Source: Methanodesulfokora sp964525965
Lineage (GTDB): Archaea; Korarchaeota; Korarchaeia; Korarchaeales; Korarchaeaceae
DNA: 6,193 nt
NCBI GenBank assembly: GCA_964525965.1
Contig: CAZGKA010000050.1
Location: forward strand, 1-6,193
Reading direction: 5' to 3'
The notes under the pieces are model-generated. The model saw only the letters and a list, made by a program, of their open reading frames with translations. It made no database searches and had not been told where the DNA came from. Shown here one piece after another: positions 4,786-6,193 of the stretch (position 1 is the stretch's first letter; every line of letters starts with the position of its first letter). The translations under genes and the position numbers were made by a program.

Positions 4786-5724
4786 GTGAGCCTCAGAATG
4801 CTCAGGAGACTGAGGGGCCGTGATTACTTGACCCTGAAGGATATAACACCCGAGGAGTTCAGGGCTTTGGTGCTGAGGTCCTTGGATCACAAGAGAGGCC
4901 TGGTATCTGGTGCTCCTCTCGCCGGGAAACACGTAGCCGGGATCTTTGAGAAGCCGTCCACGAGAACCAGGGTGTCCTTTGCCGTGGCCACCTCCTCGCT
5001 AGGGGGAGTTTTCCTGAACCTTCCAAAGGAAGCACTTCAGATCTCCAGAGGAGAAACTTTGAAGGATACCGCCCTTGTGCTGAGCAGGTTCGTTGATGCC
5101 ATAGCAGCTAGGGTCAAGAGTCATGACACCCTTGTCGAGTTGGCGCGGTGGGCAGACGTTCCAGTTATAAACTTACTCTCCGATAGATACCACCCTCTCC
5201 AGGCGTTAGCCGACGTGATGACGATCGTGGAGAATTTTGGGGAGAGGAAAGTTGATGTAGCATTTGTAGGGGACGGCTCAGCGAACACCTGCGCTAGTTT
5301 GATGTTTGCATCGGTTCTCATGGGATATAACTTCAGAGTAGGTGCTCCTGAGGGCTATATGCCAAGAGAAGATGATCTTAAGTTCGCTGAAAGATTAGCT
5401 AAGCTTACTGGATCTGAGATAAGCCTGACCGAGAATCCTAAGGAGGCAGTTAAGGATGCACACGTCATCTACACGGACACTTGGTTCTCCATGGGTGTTT
5501 CAGATATAGACAAGAGAAAAGAAGTCTTCCCGCCCTATCAGGTGAACTCTGAGCTGTTGAGAGCCGCATCTCCGGACGTTATCGTCATGCACTGCCAGCC
5601 TTGGTTCTTAGGCCAGGAAATAACAGAGGAGGTAGCTTATGGACCAAGATCTAGGGCTTTTGATGAGGCTGAAAACAGGTTGCATACATCAAAAGCGGTA
5701 CTCGAGGCCCTACTTGGGCTCTGA
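4786..5724 (+). CDS. argF: Ornithine carbamoyltransferase
   Basis: The enzyme forms citrulline from ornithine and carbamoyl phosphate in arginine biosynthesis. The 312-aa protein fits the family. Motifs are STRTR (58-62, carbamoyl phosphate), the ISRGETLKDTALVLSRFVDAI region (86-106), HPLQ (136-139), GDGSAN with N167 in the ornithine-binding position, DTWFSMG (231-237, ornithine loop, with Asp and SMG kept) and PRSRAFDEAENRLHTSKAVLEALL (287-310). The ornithine loop argues for ornithine rather than aspartate or acetylornithine. The active-site HCLP motif reads HCQP (269-272), followed by WFLGQEIT. No other arginine gene is nearby. It lies 29 nt after ftsY and 24 nt before the rRNA TATA box. 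The gap to ftsY is T-rich (AATTTTACC), so either a weak own promoter or read-through from ftsY is possible. Confidence 0.92.
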   Translation: MSLRMLRRLRGRDYLTLKDITPEEFRALVLRSLDHKRGLVSGAPLAGKHVAGIFEKPSTRTRVSFAVATSSLGGVFLNLPKEALQISRGETLKDTALVLSRFVDAIAARVKSHDTLVELARWADVPVINLLSDRYHPLQALADVMTIVENFGERKVDVAFVGDGSANTCASLMFASVLMGYNFRVGAPEGYMPREDDLKFAERLAKLTGSEISLTENPKEAVKDAHVIYTDTWFSMGVSDIDKRKEVFPPYQVNSELLRAASPDVIVMHCQPWFLGQEITEEVAYGPRSRAFDEAENRLHTSKAVLEALLGL

Positions 5725-5740
5725 AAGCTCGCAGTTCCTT

Positions 5741-5757
5741 CACAAACGTTTATATAC
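5741..5757 (+). promoter_or_regulatory. Promoter of the 16S rRNA transcript
   Basis: CACAAACG followed by TTTATATA (5749-5756) is a close match to the archaeal TATA box, the strongest in the window. A start about 25 nt downstream falls near 5778, directly before the first leader stem at 5781 and roughly 210 nt before mature 16S. It begins only 17 nt after the argF stop, so argF transcription would run into it. Confidence 0.8.
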
Positions 5758-5780
5758 TGATGTCCGACAGTTATACATTG

Positions 5781-5858
5781 CCGTGGTCACCGGCGCATCA
5801 CCCTCGAGGTGAGGGGTATCCCCCTGATCGGAATGAGAGGGTGATGTTCCCACCACGG
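5781..5858 (+). other. rRNA leader: long two-part stem near the transcript 5' end
   Basis: CCGTGGT (5781-5787) pairs with ACCACGG (5852-5858), 7 bp. Inside it CATCACCCTC (5796-5805) pairs with GAGGGTGATG (5837-5846), 10 bp, separated by an internal loop of 8 and 5 nt. At the tip, AGGGG (5812-5816) can pair with CCCCT (5821-5825). A second register is also possible: GTCACCG (5786-5792) with CGGTGAC (5856-5862). The pairings are exact in sequence; the role in processing or anti-termination is unknown. Confidence 0.75.
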
Positions 5859-5869
5859 TGACAGTAATC

Positions 5870-5898
5870 TTCCTCATGCTTGATGTGAGCATGAGGAA
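5870..5898 (+). other. rRNA leader: perfect 11-bp hairpin
   Basis: TTCCTCATGCT (5870-5880) is exactly complementary to AGCATGAGGAA (5888-5898) around the 7-nt loop TGATGTG. No run of T follows, so it is not a terminator of the bacterial kind. Its right arm can also pair with the second CCTCATGCT copy at 5922-5930. Confidence 0.8.
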
Positions 5899-5930
5899 AA
5901 CGCTCCGCCAAGGAGCGGATCCCTCATGCT
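5872..5930 (+). repeat. Direct repeat CCTCATGCT, two copies in the rRNA leader
   Basis: CCTCATGCT occurs at 5872-5880 and again at 5922-5930, followed by TGA and CGA respectively. The copies start 50 nt apart. Both are complementary to AGCATGAGG (5888-5896), so the two pairings exclude each other. Confidence 0.75.
5901..5917 (+). other. rRNA leader: 6-bp hairpin
   Basis: CGCTCC (5901-5906) pairs with GGAGCG (5912-5917) around GCCAA. It stands 2 nt after the 11-bp hairpin. It would be enclosed if the alternative pairing of 5888-5896 with 5922-5930 formed. Confidence 0.65.
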
Positions 5931-5989
5931 CGAGAGAACCTAGGTACCCCCTGCGGCAAGGACAGCGTAAGGCGGCCGTACTCCCGCGA

Positions 5990-6193
5990 GACCGGTTGAT
6001 CCTGCCGGAGGGGACCCCTATCGGGCTCAGACTAAGCCATGCGAGTCGGCTGGGGGCCCTTGCCCCTGGCGGCGCACGGCTCAGTAATACACGGTCAACC
6101 TACCCTGGGGACCGGGATAACCTCGGGAAACTGAGGCTAATACCGGATAGGTGTGGGGTGCTGGAACGGCCCCCACGCCGAAAGTAGGCAGGG
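5990..6193 (+). rRNA. rrs: 16S ribosomal RNA, 5' end (continues beyond window)
   Basis: CCGGTTGATCCTGCCGGA (from 5992) is the archaeal 16S 5' signature (helices 1-2). It is followed by ACTAAGCCATGCGAGTC, the GGCGCACGGCTCAGTAA block, CAACCTACCCTGGGGACCGG, GGGAAACTGAGGCTAATACC and the start of helix 8-10. The mature 5' end is set at about 5990 by analogy with other archaea, with an uncertainty of a few bases. The 5' strand of the pre-16S processing stem should lie in about 5935-5989, but its partner downstream of 16S is outside the window, so a bulge-helix-bulge site cannot be shown. The AGTAATACACGG segment departs from the common AGTAACACGTGG. Confidence 0.97.

Noticed and set aside
5806..5831. 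Possible kink-turn or C/D-box motif at the tip of the leader stem (GGTGA with CTGA around GGGG/CCCC)
   Set aside because: The C-box-like side reads AGGTGA, so the second sheared G-A pair required for a kink-turn cannot form. No guide sequence is evident.
5935..5989. 5' half of the 16S processing stem and its bulge-helix-bulge site
   Set aside because: It is expected here from archaeal rRNA biology, but the pairing strand is beyond the window, so it cannot be supported from this sequence.
5858..6187. Plus-strand reading frame of 109 codons over the rRNA leader and 16S start
   Set aside because: It runs through leader hairpins and conserved 16S sequence, so it is an accidental open frame in structural RNA.
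1..6193. Mobile elements, CRISPR arrays, defence systems or integrated elements at the tRNA genes
   Set aside because: No transposase, integrase, terminal inverted repeats, regular repeat-spacer pattern or duplicated tRNA 3' end is visible. All protein genes are core archaeal functions.

Overview
The window is archaeal chromosome. Three things show this: a 16S rRNA gene opening with the archaeal-type 5' sequence, archaeal TATA-type promoters, and a run of genes found together only in Archaea (Nep1, RNase P Rpp21, S19e, PDCD5, L39e, L31e, aIF6, prefoldin alpha, FtsY). GC-rich tRNA and leader stems hint at a thermophile. The 16S start looks most like deep TACK-type lineages (Korarchaeota- or Bathyarchaeia-like), but 204 bases cannot settle the lineage, so that placement is inference.

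Layout. Positions 1-421 are a tRNA cluster: the 3' part of tRNA-Ala(UGC), then tRNA-His(GUG) with a 14-nt intron and its own promoter, then tRNA-Gly(GCC) on the minus strand, convergent with tRNA-His. From 486 to 4756 all genes run on the plus strand and are tightly packed, often overlapping. nep1 and rnp4 (rRNA modification and tRNA/rRNA processing) come first. A 97-nt gap holds a promoter. Then follow rps19e, the PDCD5-like gene, rpl39e (50 aa), rpl31e, eif6, pfdA and ftsY. This is the conserved archaeal cluster linking ribosome biogenesis, nascent-chain folding and SRP-dependent membrane targeting, but rpl18a/LX, usually found between eif6 and pfdA, is missing. argF (ornithine carbamoyltransferase) follows ftsY after 29 nt.

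Positions 5725-5989 hold a strong TATA box and a highly structured rRNA leader: a long two-part stem, a perfect 11-bp hairpin, a 6-bp hairpin, and a repeated 9-mer that allows an alternative fold. The 16S rRNA gene starts at about 5990 and runs off the window.

Translation signals are strong and uniform (variants of AGGAGGTGATCC). They support non-ATG starts in five of ten protein genes: TTG in rps19e, pdcd5 and eif6, GTG in ftsY and argF. I saw no mobile element, CRISPR array or defence system. The best second-look items are the miniature tRNA-His intron, the missing encoded G-1 of tRNA-His, the possible switch-like pairing in the rRNA leader, the missing LX gene, and altered conserved motifs in FtsY and ArgF.
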